A stretch of 64,000 nt of DNA from CAZCEC01 sp964497615 (lineage in GTDB: Bacteria > Chloroflexota > Anaerolineae > Anaerolineales > UBA6663): positions 1 through 64,000 of the forward strand of contig CAZCEC010000029.1 in NCBI GenBank assembly GCA_964497615.1. Reading direction: 5' to 3'. Positions 1 through 6,662 of this stretch are shown piece by piece. Each line of letters begins with the position of its first letter. The stretch's first letter is position 1. The position numbers were made by a program, and so were the translations under genes. Below the pieces are notes generated by a model that ran no database searches, was not told the origin of the DNA, and worked only from the letters and a program-made list of their open reading frames with translations.

Positions 1-1
1 G

Positions 2-679
2 AATCAGACCCTTTACGGCATCTGCAACAATCCGGCCGGGCACGGGCACAACTATCGGGCCAGCATCTGGCACACAGCCCCAGACGCCGTGCCAGCCTCA
101 CTATGGGCCGAGTTTGACCACCGCAATCTCTCGGCGGACATTCCCGATCTTTGCGGGTGCAACGTCGTCACGGAGGCCATCGCCGCGCTGCTGGTCCAGA
201 GGGTGCCTGGCGCGGTGCGCGCGCGGGTCTGGGAAACGGACGACTTCATGGCCGAGTACGCCGCCGCGTCTGGCGCTTACCGGCTCGGGCGCCGCTACCG
301 CTTTAGCGCCGCCCACCAGCTCGGCCAGGGGTTGGACGAAACAGGCAGCCGGCTACTATATGGGCGCTGCGGCCGCCACGGCATTCACGGTCACGACTTT
401 GGCGTACTCATCATTGTGACTGGCGAACTGGATGGCCGCACCGAGACCGCCTTCGACCTGGGCAAACTGGACCGCGTGGCCGAGGCCCGCCTGGCGCCGC
501 TACAGCACGCCAACCTCAGCGCCGGCCTGCCCGAGCTGGCTGGGGCCGCCACACCCGACCGCATCGCTGGCTATCTCTCTGACCAACTCCTGCATGACCT
601 CGGCCCGGCGCTGTGCGCTGTGGGCGTGTCCGCGCTGCCCGGCCAGTGGAGTTGGACCGTGAAAGGCAACCATGAATAG
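2..679 (+). CDS. 6-pyruvoyl-tetrahydropterin / 6-carboxytetrahydropterin synthase, tandem domains (5' partial)
   Basis: The reading frame is open from the left edge, so the start lies outside the window. The first visible segment carries CNNPAGHGHNY, the Cys plus zinc-His motif of the PTPS/QueD family. A second copy of the fold follows, with FSAAH, then CGRHGIHGHDF, then a LQHANLSA segment. The protein is therefore a tandem two-domain PTPS. The family acts on 7,8-dihydroneopterin triphosphate in queuosine, folate or tetrahydrobiopterin synthesis. The stop overlaps the folE start by 8 nt, and folE is followed by a carbinolamine dehydratase, so this is a pterin operon. Whether the product feeds biopterin-like cofactors or deazaguanine synthesis cannot be decided here. 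Confidence 0.85.
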   Translation, partial: NQTLYGICNNPAGHGHNYRASIWHTAPDAVPASLWAEFDHRNLSADIPDLCGCNVVTEAIAALLVQRVPGAVRARVWETDDFMAEYAAASGAYRLGRRYRFSAAHQLGQGLDETGSRLLYGRCGRHGIHGHDFGVLIIVTGELDGRTETAFDLGKLDRVAEARLAPLQHANLSAGLPELAGAATPDRIAGYLSDQLLHDLGPALCAVGVSALPGQWSWTVKGNHE

Positions 680-1247
680 CGATCAGATTCGCGACGCCGT
701 AACAACGATACTCACCAGCGTGGGCGAGGACCCCGCACGCGAAGGCCTGCGCGACACCCCCGACCGCGTCAGCCGCATGTATGCCGAACTGCTGGCGGGC
801 TATACGGCTGATCCGGCGGCGTTGATCAACGGGGCGCTCTTTTCGGCGGACGTGGATGAAATGGTGGTAGTGCGCGATATCGAGTTCGCCAGCCTGTGCG
901 AGCACCATATGCTGCCCTTCATCGGCCATGCGCATGTGGCCTATATCCCCCAGGGCCAGATCATCGGGCTGTCCAAGATTCCGCGCGTGGTGGATATGTT
1001 CGCCCGCCGGCTCCAGATACAGGAACACCTCACCCGCCAGATCGCAGACTTCCTCACCGGCGTGCTCAGGCCGCAGGGTGTGGCAGTGGTGATAGACGCC
1101 CTGCATATGTGCTCCAGCATCCGCGGTGTCAAGAAGTCGCAGGCCCGCATGGTGACCAGCGCCATGTGCGGGGTCTTCAAGCGCGATCAGCGCACACGCG
1201 CCGAGTTCATGCAGCACCTCAACCGCCCTTTGGCAGAGGAGTTCTGA
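672..1247 (+). CDS. folE: GTP cyclohydrolase I
   Basis: A 191-residue protein of normal length for type I GTP cyclohydrolase (GTP to 7,8-dihydroneopterin triphosphate; cytosolic homodecamer). The zinc ligands are visible as C76 and H79 in CEHHM and C147 in HMCSSIRG. GLSKIPR and the C-terminal region with MVTSAMCGVF are also typical. It starts inside the end of the upstream PTPS gene (8-nt overlap) and is followed after 1 nt by a pterin-4a-carbinolamine dehydratase, so translation of the three genes is probably coupled. It would supply the substrate of the upstream PTPS. Confidence 0.96.
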   Translation: MNSDQIRDAVTTILTSVGEDPAREGLRDTPDRVSRMYAELLAGYTADPAALINGALFSADVDEMVVVRDIEFASLCEHHMLPFIGHAHVAYIPQGQIIGLSKIPRVVDMFARRLQIQEHLTRQIADFLTGVLRPQGVAVVIDALHMCSSIRGVKKSQARMVTSAMCGVFKRDQRTRAEFMQHLNRPLAEEF

Positions 1248-1248
1248 C

Positions 1249-1551
1249 ATGTCACGCCTCACCGAATCCGAGATCCAATCCCGGCTGGCGGGCCTCGCCG
1301 GCTGGTCCATCGCGGATGGCCTGCTCACCAAGACCTACACGGTGCGGTCCTTCGCGCATGCCATCCTGTTTGCCGGCGCAATTGGGCAATTGGCGGAGGC
1401 CGCCAATCACCACCCAGACTTGCGGCTGCACGGTTATCGCTATGTCACCATTGCACTGGAGACGCATAGCGAGGGCGGTCTTACTCAGCGCGACTTCGAC
1501 CTGGCGGCCGCCATCGAGGCCCTGCCGCACAAGCCGCTGCCTAAGGAGTAG
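1249..1551 (+). CDS. 4a-hydroxytetrahydrobiopterin dehydratase (pterin-4a-carbinolamine dehydratase)
   Basis: A 100-residue protein with the family signature NHHPDL around residues 53-58 and a following SEGGLTQRDFDLA segment, full length for PCD/DCoH. Members dehydrate 4a-hydroxytetrahydropterin, either recycling cofactor for aromatic amino acid hydroxylases or assisting other pterin pathways. It is the last gene of the PTPS-folE-PCD run, with a 1-nt gap after the folE stop. No aromatic amino acid hydroxylase gene lies in the window, so the pterin-using partner is unknown. Confidence 0.93.
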   Translation: MSRLTESEIQSRLAGLAGWSIADGLLTKTYTVRSFAHAILFAGAIGQLAEAANHHPDLRLHGYRYVTIALETHSEGGLTQRDFDLAAAIEALPHKPLPKE

Positions 1552-1561
1552 GCCACGGGAA

Positions 1562-1588
1562 ACAAAAACACCCGGCAAAGCGGGTGTT
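1562..1588 (-). terminator. Intrinsic terminator of tRNA-Leu
   Basis: Perfect 8-bp inverted repeat AACACCCG / CGGGTGTT (1567-1574 and 1581-1588) with a 6-nt loop. On the minus strand it is followed by TTTTGTTT. It lies 11 nt beyond the tRNA 3' end, so it would end the tRNA transcript. On the plus strand no U tract follows, so it is unlikely to terminate the folE operon. Confidence 0.85.
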
Positions 1589-1598
1589 CGTCACAAGG

Positions 1599-1683
<85 letters not shown>

Positions 1684-1703
1684 GTGAGCCTTGGCAAGGG
1701 CTA

Positions 1704-1731
1704 ATTATACCGGATGTAAACCGACTGTCAA
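1704..1731 (-). promoter_or_regulatory. Sigma70-type promoter of tRNA-Leu
   Basis: On the minus strand TTGACA (1731-1726) and TATAAT (1709-1704) are separated by 16 nt. Both hexamers are perfect consensus. Transcription would start about 14 nt before the tRNA 5' end at 1683. Confidence 0.88.
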
Positions 1732-1749
1732 ACCTTGGGCGCTACGGCC

Positions 1750-2400
1750 ATGGATTTGCCCCTTTTTCCGCTGCACACGGTCCTCTTCCCCGGCATGTCG
1801 CTGCCGCTCCACATCTTCGAACCGCGCTACCGGACGATGATCAATGCCTGCCTAGACAGCCAGCAGCCCTTTGGCGTCGTCCTGATCCGCTCCGGGCCGG
1901 AAGTGGGCGGCCCGGCGGAGCCACACAGGGTGGGCACCACGGCCCGCATCCTCGCCCACGAGCGCCTATCGGATGGGCGCCTCAACATCAACACGCTCGG
2001 TCACGAACGGTTCCGCATCCAGGCGCTCCGCACCGAGGGCGAGCTCCTGGTAGCTGAGGCCGACATCCTGCCCCACCCCACCGCCGACCCCGAGACTGAC
2101 GCCCCCCTGGCGCGCGGTCTGGCGCCTCTGCTCAACGGCTATCTGAGGATCCTTCAGGAGGCGGCCGAGACCACCGTTCAGCCGCCGACCCTCCCGCCCA
2201 GCCCGCTGGCCCTGGCCTACACGGCGGCCATCCTGGTTCAAGCGCCTCCGGCTGATAAGCAAGCACTCCTGGAGTTGACGACCCTGGCCGAACTGCTGCG
2301 CCGGGAGCAGATCCTCTACCGCCGCGAGCTGGGGCTGCTGCGCGCCATGCTGGGGCGCCCCGTCCCGGCCGACCCACCCGAAGGGTTTTCGCCCAATTGA
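1750..2400 (+). CDS. LON substrate-binding domain protein
   Basis: A 216-residue protein made almost entirely of the N-terminal substrate-binding domain of Lon protease: LPLFPLHTVLFPG at the N-terminus, IFEPRYR, then GTTARI and INTLGHERF. No AAA+ or protease domain follows. Stand-alone LON proteins are common in bacteria; they may bind unfolded protein, but their role is poorly defined. A TTG 15 nt upstream is in frame, but the ATG at 1750 starts directly on the conserved MDLPLFPLH sequence, so I chose it. The gene stands between tRNA-Leu and the plsX promoter. Confidence 0.88.
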   Translation: MDLPLFPLHTVLFPGMSLPLHIFEPRYRTMINACLDSQQPFGVVLIRSGPEVGGPAEPHRVGTTARILAHERLSDGRLNINTLGHERFRIQALRTEGELLVAEADILPHPTADPETDAPLARGLAPLLNGYLRILQEAAETTVQPPTLPPSPLALAYTAAILVQAPPADKQALLELTTLAELLRREQILYRRELGLLRAMLGRPVPADPPEGFSPN

Positions 2401-2406
2401 GCCGCA

Positions 2407-2435
2407 TTGATATATCGGGCACGGCGGGGTAAAAT
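2407..2435 (+). promoter_or_regulatory. Promoter of plsX-fabF
   Basis: TTGATA (2407-2412) and TAAAAT (2430-2435) are separated by 17 nt. The predicted start near 2442 gives a leader of about 60 nt before the plsX ATG. The -35 box begins right after the stop of the upstream gene. Confidence 0.75.
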
Positions 2436-2442
2436 GCATAGC

Positions 2443-2469
2443 AGCCGGCCAGCCCTGCTGTGGCCGGCT
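2443..2469 (+). promoter_or_regulatory. Hairpin at the 5' end of the plsX transcript
   Basis: Perfect 9-bp inverted repeat AGCCGGCCA / TGGCCGGCT with a 9-nt loop, beginning at the predicted transcription start of plsX. A short T-rich run (TTTGCTT) follows. It could stabilise or attenuate the plsX mRNA, or terminate read-through from the LON gene; sequence alone does not decide. Confidence 0.5.
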
Positions 2470-2500
2470 TTGCTTGCCGCATCGCGGACGACTTCTCAAC

Positions 2501-3511
2501 ATGCGCATCGTGCTCGACGCAATGGGGAGCGACAAGTTCCCCAATCCTGACCTGGAGGGCGGGCTTCTGGCTGCCCGCGAGTATGGCGTTGAGGTGATCT
2601 TCGTCGGTGACGAGGCCATTCTGCGGCCCGCCCTGGCGGCCCTTGACACGAACGGTCTCACATTCGAGGTCGTCCATGCGCCCGAAATGCTCACCATGGA
2701 GGACAAGGGCATGGCCCTGGCGCTCAAGGCCAAGCGCAAGAATGCCCGCAACTCCATGGCCGTCGGCATTGACCTGGTCCAGAGCGGCGCGGCGCAGGCC
2801 TTCGTTACGGCCGGCAACACCGGCGCCGCCGCCGCCACAGCCTACTTTCGCCTGGGCACCCTGCCAGGCATCGACCGCCCCGCGCTGGCCCCGGTATTCC
2901 CCACCCGGAAGGGAGGCTGTGTCGTCCTCGACGTCGGCGCCAACCCGGATGTCAAGCCTGAGAACTTGCTTCAGTACGCGATCATGGGCAGCCTGTATGC
3001 CGAGCGCGTCCGCCGGGTGAACCGCCCGCGTGTCGGCTTGCTCTCCAACGGCGAGGAGGCCGGCAAGGGCAATCAACTTGTGCGCGATACCTACCCCCTG
3101 CTGGCCGCCTCCGGCCTCAACTTCATCGGCAATGTAGAGGGCAAGGAATTGCTGGACGGCGAGGCCGACGTTGTGGTCACCGATGGCTTCACCGGCAACG
3201 TCATGCTCAAAACAGCCGAGGCCGTGGCCAAGATGATCACCGACGTCATGCGCGAGAAGATCATGACGGCCTCGCCACTGGTGAAGCTCGGCGGCGCCCT
3301 GGTGCGTCCGGCGCTGCGCAGCCTGCGCCAACTGCTGGACCCCAGCGAGGAAGGCGCCGCGCCGCTGCTGGGTATCAATGGCCTTATCTTCATCGGTCAC
3401 GGCCGCTCGGATGCGCTGGCGATCAAGAACGCGATCCGCGTTGCCCGGCAGGCCGTCGAAGCCGGTGTGGTCAACTCTATTCGCGACGCCATGGCTCCTT
3501 CTGCGGCCTAG
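2501..3511 (+). CDS. plsX: Phosphate acyltransferase PlsX
   Basis: A 336-residue protein beginning MRIVLDAMGSDKFPNPDLEGG, the PlsX N-terminal signature. It continues through VTAGNTGA, the region around VLDVGANPD and the C-terminal GINGLIFIGHGRSD segment. PlsX makes acyl-phosphate from acyl-ACP; PlsY then transfers the acyl group to glycerol-3-phosphate. The ATG at 2501 is preferred over an in-frame TTG at 2474 because homology starts there. It is followed by fabF after about 20 nt, a common arrangement of phospholipid and fatty acid genes. A plsY-family gene lies separately at 35511-36107. Confidence 0.96.
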   Translation: MRIVLDAMGSDKFPNPDLEGGLLAAREYGVEVIFVGDEAILRPALAALDTNGLTFEVVHAPEMLTMEDKGMALALKAKRKNARNSMAVGIDLVQSGAAQAFVTAGNTGAAAATAYFRLGTLPGIDRPALAPVFPTRKGGCVVLDVGANPDVKPENLLQYAIMGSLYAERVRRVNRPRVGLLSNGEEAGKGNQLVRDTYPLLAASGLNFIGNVEGKELLDGEADVVVTDGFTGNVMLKTAEAVAKMITDVMREKIMTASPLVKLGGALVRPALRSLRQLLDPSEEGAAPLLGINGLIFIGHGRSDALAIKNAIRVARQAVEAGVVNSIRDAMAPSAA

Positions 3512-3532
3512 CGTCCTGGCTAATTGGACTCC

Positions 3533-4804
3533 ATGAACCATTCGTCCCGTCCGCGCGTTGTCATCACCGGTTTGGGGGCTGTCTCGCCGCTGGGGCTCAC
3601 CGTCAAGGAATTCTGGGATGGCCTGTTGGCCGGCCGCTCCGGCATCGCCCGCATCACGCAGTTCGATGCCTCTGGCCTGCCCTGCCAGATTGCCGGCGAG
3701 GTCAAGAACTTCGATCCCAAGCACTACATGGACTTCAAGGAGGCGCGGCGTGTGTCGCGCTGCGCACAATTGGCCGTTGCCGCCTCGCGCGAAGCCGTGG
3801 CCGATGCCGGCTTCTTAAATGGCTCCGGCACCGCCCGCTTCCCCGACCACGAGCGCACCGCAGTGGTCCTCGGGAGCGCGATTGGGGGTCTGGACAAGGC
3901 GGATGAAGGGATCACGGCGCTGCGCACGGGCGGGTTCAGCCGGGTCAACCCATTCACCGTTCCGAATGCAGTCGCCAACATGCCGGCCCACCACGTAAGC
4001 CAGATGTACCAGACCCTGGGGCCGCTCTCCACCATCGTCACAGCCTGCGCGGCCGGCACACAGGCGGTGGGTGAGGCGGCTGAGCTTATCCGCCGGGGCG
4101 GGGCCGATATCGTCATCACCGGCGGTGTGGAGGGCACCATCAAGGACTTCGCCATTGGCGGGTTTTCCGCCATGCGTGCCCTGCCGGTCAACTTCAATGA
4201 CGCACCGGAGAAAGCATCGCGGCCCTTCACCCGCAACCGGGAAGGTTTCGTCTATTCCGAGGGCTGCGCCATACTCGTGCTCGAGGAACTGGGCCACGCC
4301 CAACGGCGGGATGCGCGCATCTATGCCGAAGTGCTCGGCCAGGCGTCGTCGTCCGACGCCTACCACGTGGCCGCGCCCGACCCCACCGCCCAGGGCGCGG
4401 TCCGCGCCATGCGCTGGGCCATCGCGGATGCGGGCATCACCACTGATGACATCGACTACATCAACGCGCACGGCACGTCCACGCCCGCCAACGACGCAGG
4501 CGAGACTCTGGCGATCAAGAAGCTGTTTGGCGAGCGCGCCTACTCCATCCCCGTTAGTTCGACCAAGTCCATGATCGGCCATCCCATGGGCGCGGCGGGC
4601 GCGCTGGAGGCCATCGTCTGCGCGCTCACCATCCAGCAGGGCCGGATTCACCCGACCATCAACTACGACCAGCCCGACCCGGAGTGCGACCTGGACTACG
4701 TCCCCAACACCGCCCGGGAAGCCAACGTCCGCACCACACTCTCCAACTCCTTCGGCCTGGGCGGACAGAACGCCTGTCTCGTCCTGCGGCGGTTCGAGGC
4801 GTAA
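3533..4804 (+). CDS. fabF: 3-oxoacyl-ACP synthase II
   Basis: A 423-residue beta-ketoacyl-ACP synthase. The catalytic triad is visible as C172 (VTACAAGTQ), H313 (INAHGTSTP) and H350 (MIGHPMGAAGA). It elongates acyl-ACP in type II fatty acid synthesis. The ATG at 3533 is used; a TTG at 3524 adds three residues. It follows plsX closely and precedes a NERD-like membrane protein by 1 nt, so the three are probably cotranscribed from the promoter at 2407. Confidence 0.96.
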   Translation: MNHSSRPRVVITGLGAVSPLGLTVKEFWDGLLAGRSGIARITQFDASGLPCQIAGEVKNFDPKHYMDFKEARRVSRCAQLAVAASREAVADAGFLNGSGTARFPDHERTAVVLGSAIGGLDKADEGITALRTGGFSRVNPFTVPNAVANMPAHHVSQMYQTLGPLSTIVTACAAGTQAVGEAAELIRRGGADIVITGGVEGTIKDFAIGGFSAMRALPVNFNDAPEKASRPFTRNREGFVYSEGCAILVLEELGHAQRRDARIYAEVLGQASSSDAYHVAAPDPTAQGAVRAMRWAIADAGITTDDIDYINAHGTSTPANDAGETLAIKKLFGERAYSIPVSSTKSMIGHPMGAAGALEAIVCALTIQQGRIHPTINYDQPDPECDLDYVPNTAREANVRTTLSNSFGLGGQNACLVLRRFEA

Positions 4805-4805
4805 G

Positions 4806-5501
4806 ATGCGTATCATCACCAACGAACCGCTGGTCAAGCGCAACGCCCTGATTGGCCGTTACAGCCTCATTGGCGGCACGGCCCTGCTGATTGGCGCCCT
4901 GCTCATCAACCTGCTGGCCTTCACGCGCCCCAACGACACCTCGCTGCTGTTCTACGTCATTGCCGCCTTCTTCGTGGGCTTTGCGCTGACCAACATTGGC
5001 AATTTGTTCAACAACCGCTGGGGCCGGCGCCCGGACCGCGGCCTGGCCGACTCGCTCAAGGGGTTGGACGACCGGTATGCCCTGTACAACTACCGGCTCG
5101 GCGCGTCGCACGTGCTGGCCGGGCCGCACGGCCTGGTCGTGCTCCTGGCCAAGCACCATTACGGCCCGATCCTCTACGACGGCAAGCGCTGGCACAACCC
5201 GGGCGCGCGGCGCGGCATGTTCGGGCTGTTCAACGCCGACCCGCTGGGCAATCCCGTCCTGGAGGCGGCTGGCGAAGTTGAAAACTTCAACCGCTTCGTG
5301 AAGAAGCGCGGCGCCGAGCTATCCGCCGTCCCCCAGGCGGCGGTCGTCTTCCTCAACACGCGCGCCGAAATCTCTGCCAAGGAGGCCCCGCTGCCCGTCC
5401 TGCACTTCAAGCAGCTAAAGGACTTTGTTCGCAAGCTTCCCAAGGATGCGGACTTCTCGGCCGACTCGCTCGCGGCCCTCGTGGATGGCTCACCGTCCTG
5501 A
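4806..5501 (+). CDS. NERD-like (nuclease-related) membrane protein
   Basis: A 231-residue protein with two N-terminal membrane segments (about 17-40 and 46-64). A soluble domain follows with HVLAGPHGLVVLLAKHHYGPILYDG, in keeping with the NERD fold, in which a conserved GP-G-h-h-I-E-K strand resembles restriction endonucleases. The later VVFLNTRAEISAKEAPLPVL fits the last strands of that fold. The usual acidic catalytic residues are not obvious, so nuclease activity is doubtful. Its start lies 1 nt after the fabF stop, so it is probably translated with fabF. Confidence 0.6.
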   Translation: MRIITNEPLVKRNALIGRYSLIGGTALLIGALLINLLAFTRPNDTSLLFYVIAAFFVGFALTNIGNLFNNRWGRRPDRGLADSLKGLDDRYALYNYRLGASHVLAGPHGLVVLLAKHHYGPILYDGKRWHNPGARRGMFGLFNADPLGNPVLEAAGEVENFNRFVKKRGAELSAVPQAAVVFLNTRAEISAKEAPLPVLHFKQLKDFVRKLPKDADFSADSLAALVDGSPS

Positions 5502-5516
5502 CGTTCTGGGCGGACA

Positions 5517-6653
5517 ATGCCTGGACGCACACCCTCGCGTCCCTCGCCCGTGACGCACCCTTTCATTCCTGCCGCATCGCCCCGCGCCGCCTACCAATGG
5601 CGGCACGAGGAGTTTGACGCCGCGATGCGCCGGGTGATGGAAAGCGGCCACTACATCCTGGGGCCGGAAGTCCGGGCCCTGGAGAATGAGTTTGCCTCGG
5701 CCTTCGAGGCGGGCAGTGCCGTGGGCGTCGCGTCTGGCACGGAGGCGCTGTGGCTGGCCCTGCGGGCGGCCGGTGTTGGCTCCGGCCAAGAGGTGATGGT
5801 ACCCACGCTTACGGCCGGCGCCACCGTCGCCGCGGTGGTGGAGGCCCAGGCCGCGCCCGTCTTCGTCGACTCAGCATCAGGCGACCTCAACCTGGACGTG
5901 GGCCAGCTTGAGGCAGCGCTGACCCCACGCACCCGCGCCGTCATCGCCGTCCACCTCTATGGCAGCCCGGCAGACCTCACGCGGCTCGTCCAATTCTGCC
6001 GGGGGCACGATTTGGTCTTGGTGGAGGACTGCGCGCAGGCGCATGGCGCGCGACATGCGGGCCGGTGGACCGGCGGCTGGGGAGACGTTGCCGCCTGGAG
6101 CTTCTATCCGACGAAGAACTTGGGCGCTTTTGGCGATGGGGGCATGGTCACCTCGCGCGATCCGGCCATCGCCGACCGCGTGCGCGTGCTGCGCGAGTAC
6201 GGCTGGCGCGAACGGTATCACAGCGCGGAACACGGATGGAATTCGCGGTTGGATGAGATGCAGGCGGCGCTGCTGAGGGTGCGGCTCGGCCACCTGGGAG
6301 CCGACAATGAGCGGCGGCGCGCGATTGCCGCCGCCTACCGGGCCGCGCTGCCCGCGCATGTGCTCGGCCCAGCCCCCCGCCCCGGCGACGAAGGCGTGGA
6401 GCACCTCTTCGTCATCCGCCACGCCCGCCGGGACGACCTGCGCGTGAGGCTCGCGGCGGAGGGCATTGGCACGGGCGTGCACTACCCGGTGCCCTGCCAT
6501 TTGCAGACGGCCTATCAGGCCTTTGGACGCGGCCCCGGCTCCCTGCCCGTGGCCGAACGCGCGGCGGCTGAAGTCCTCAGCCTGCCGATGTACCCTGAGC
6601 TCTCCGACGACGACGTTGAGCGCGTGATCGCCGCTGTCCGGCGACACGCTTAG
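5517..6653 (+). CDS. DegT/DnrJ/EryC1/StrS family PLP aminotransferase
   Basis: A 378-residue fold-type I aminotransferase. The PLP lysine is K200 in SFYPTKNLGAFGDGG. GVASGTEALWLAL near residue 70 holds the phosphate-binding segment, and VEDCAQAHGA gives the PLP-ring Asp. The family transaminates keto-sugar nucleotides for antibiotic, lipopolysaccharide or surface glycan sugars. The GVHYPVPCHLQ segment near the C-terminus is typical. It starts 15 nt after the NERD gene on the same strand and converges with the kinase gene. No other sugar-nucleotide gene is nearby; the epimerase at 41667 is distant. Confidence 0.9.
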   Translation: MPGRTPSRPSPVTHPFIPAASPRAAYQWRHEEFDAAMRRVMESGHYILGPEVRALENEFASAFEAGSAVGVASGTEALWLALRAAGVGSGQEVMVPTLTAGATVAAVVEAQAAPVFVDSASGDLNLDVGQLEAALTPRTRAVIAVHLYGSPADLTRLVQFCRGHDLVLVEDCAQAHGARHAGRWTGGWGDVAAWSFYPTKNLGAFGDGGMVTSRDPAIADRVRVLREYGWRERYHSAEHGWNSRLDEMQAALLRVRLGHLGADNERRRAIAAAYRAALPAHVLGPAPRPGDEGVEHLFVIRHARRDDLRVRLAAEGIGTGVHYPVPCHLQTAYQAFGRGPGSLPVAERAAAEVLSLPMYPELSDDDVERVIAAVRRHA

Positions 6654-6662
6654 GTTGGCCGC

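Noticed and set aside
2132..3769. Long minus-strand open frame opposite plsX and fabF
   Set aside because: High GC content keeps antisense frames open. The plus strand encodes clear PlsX and FabF, and the antisense translation has no recognisable domain.
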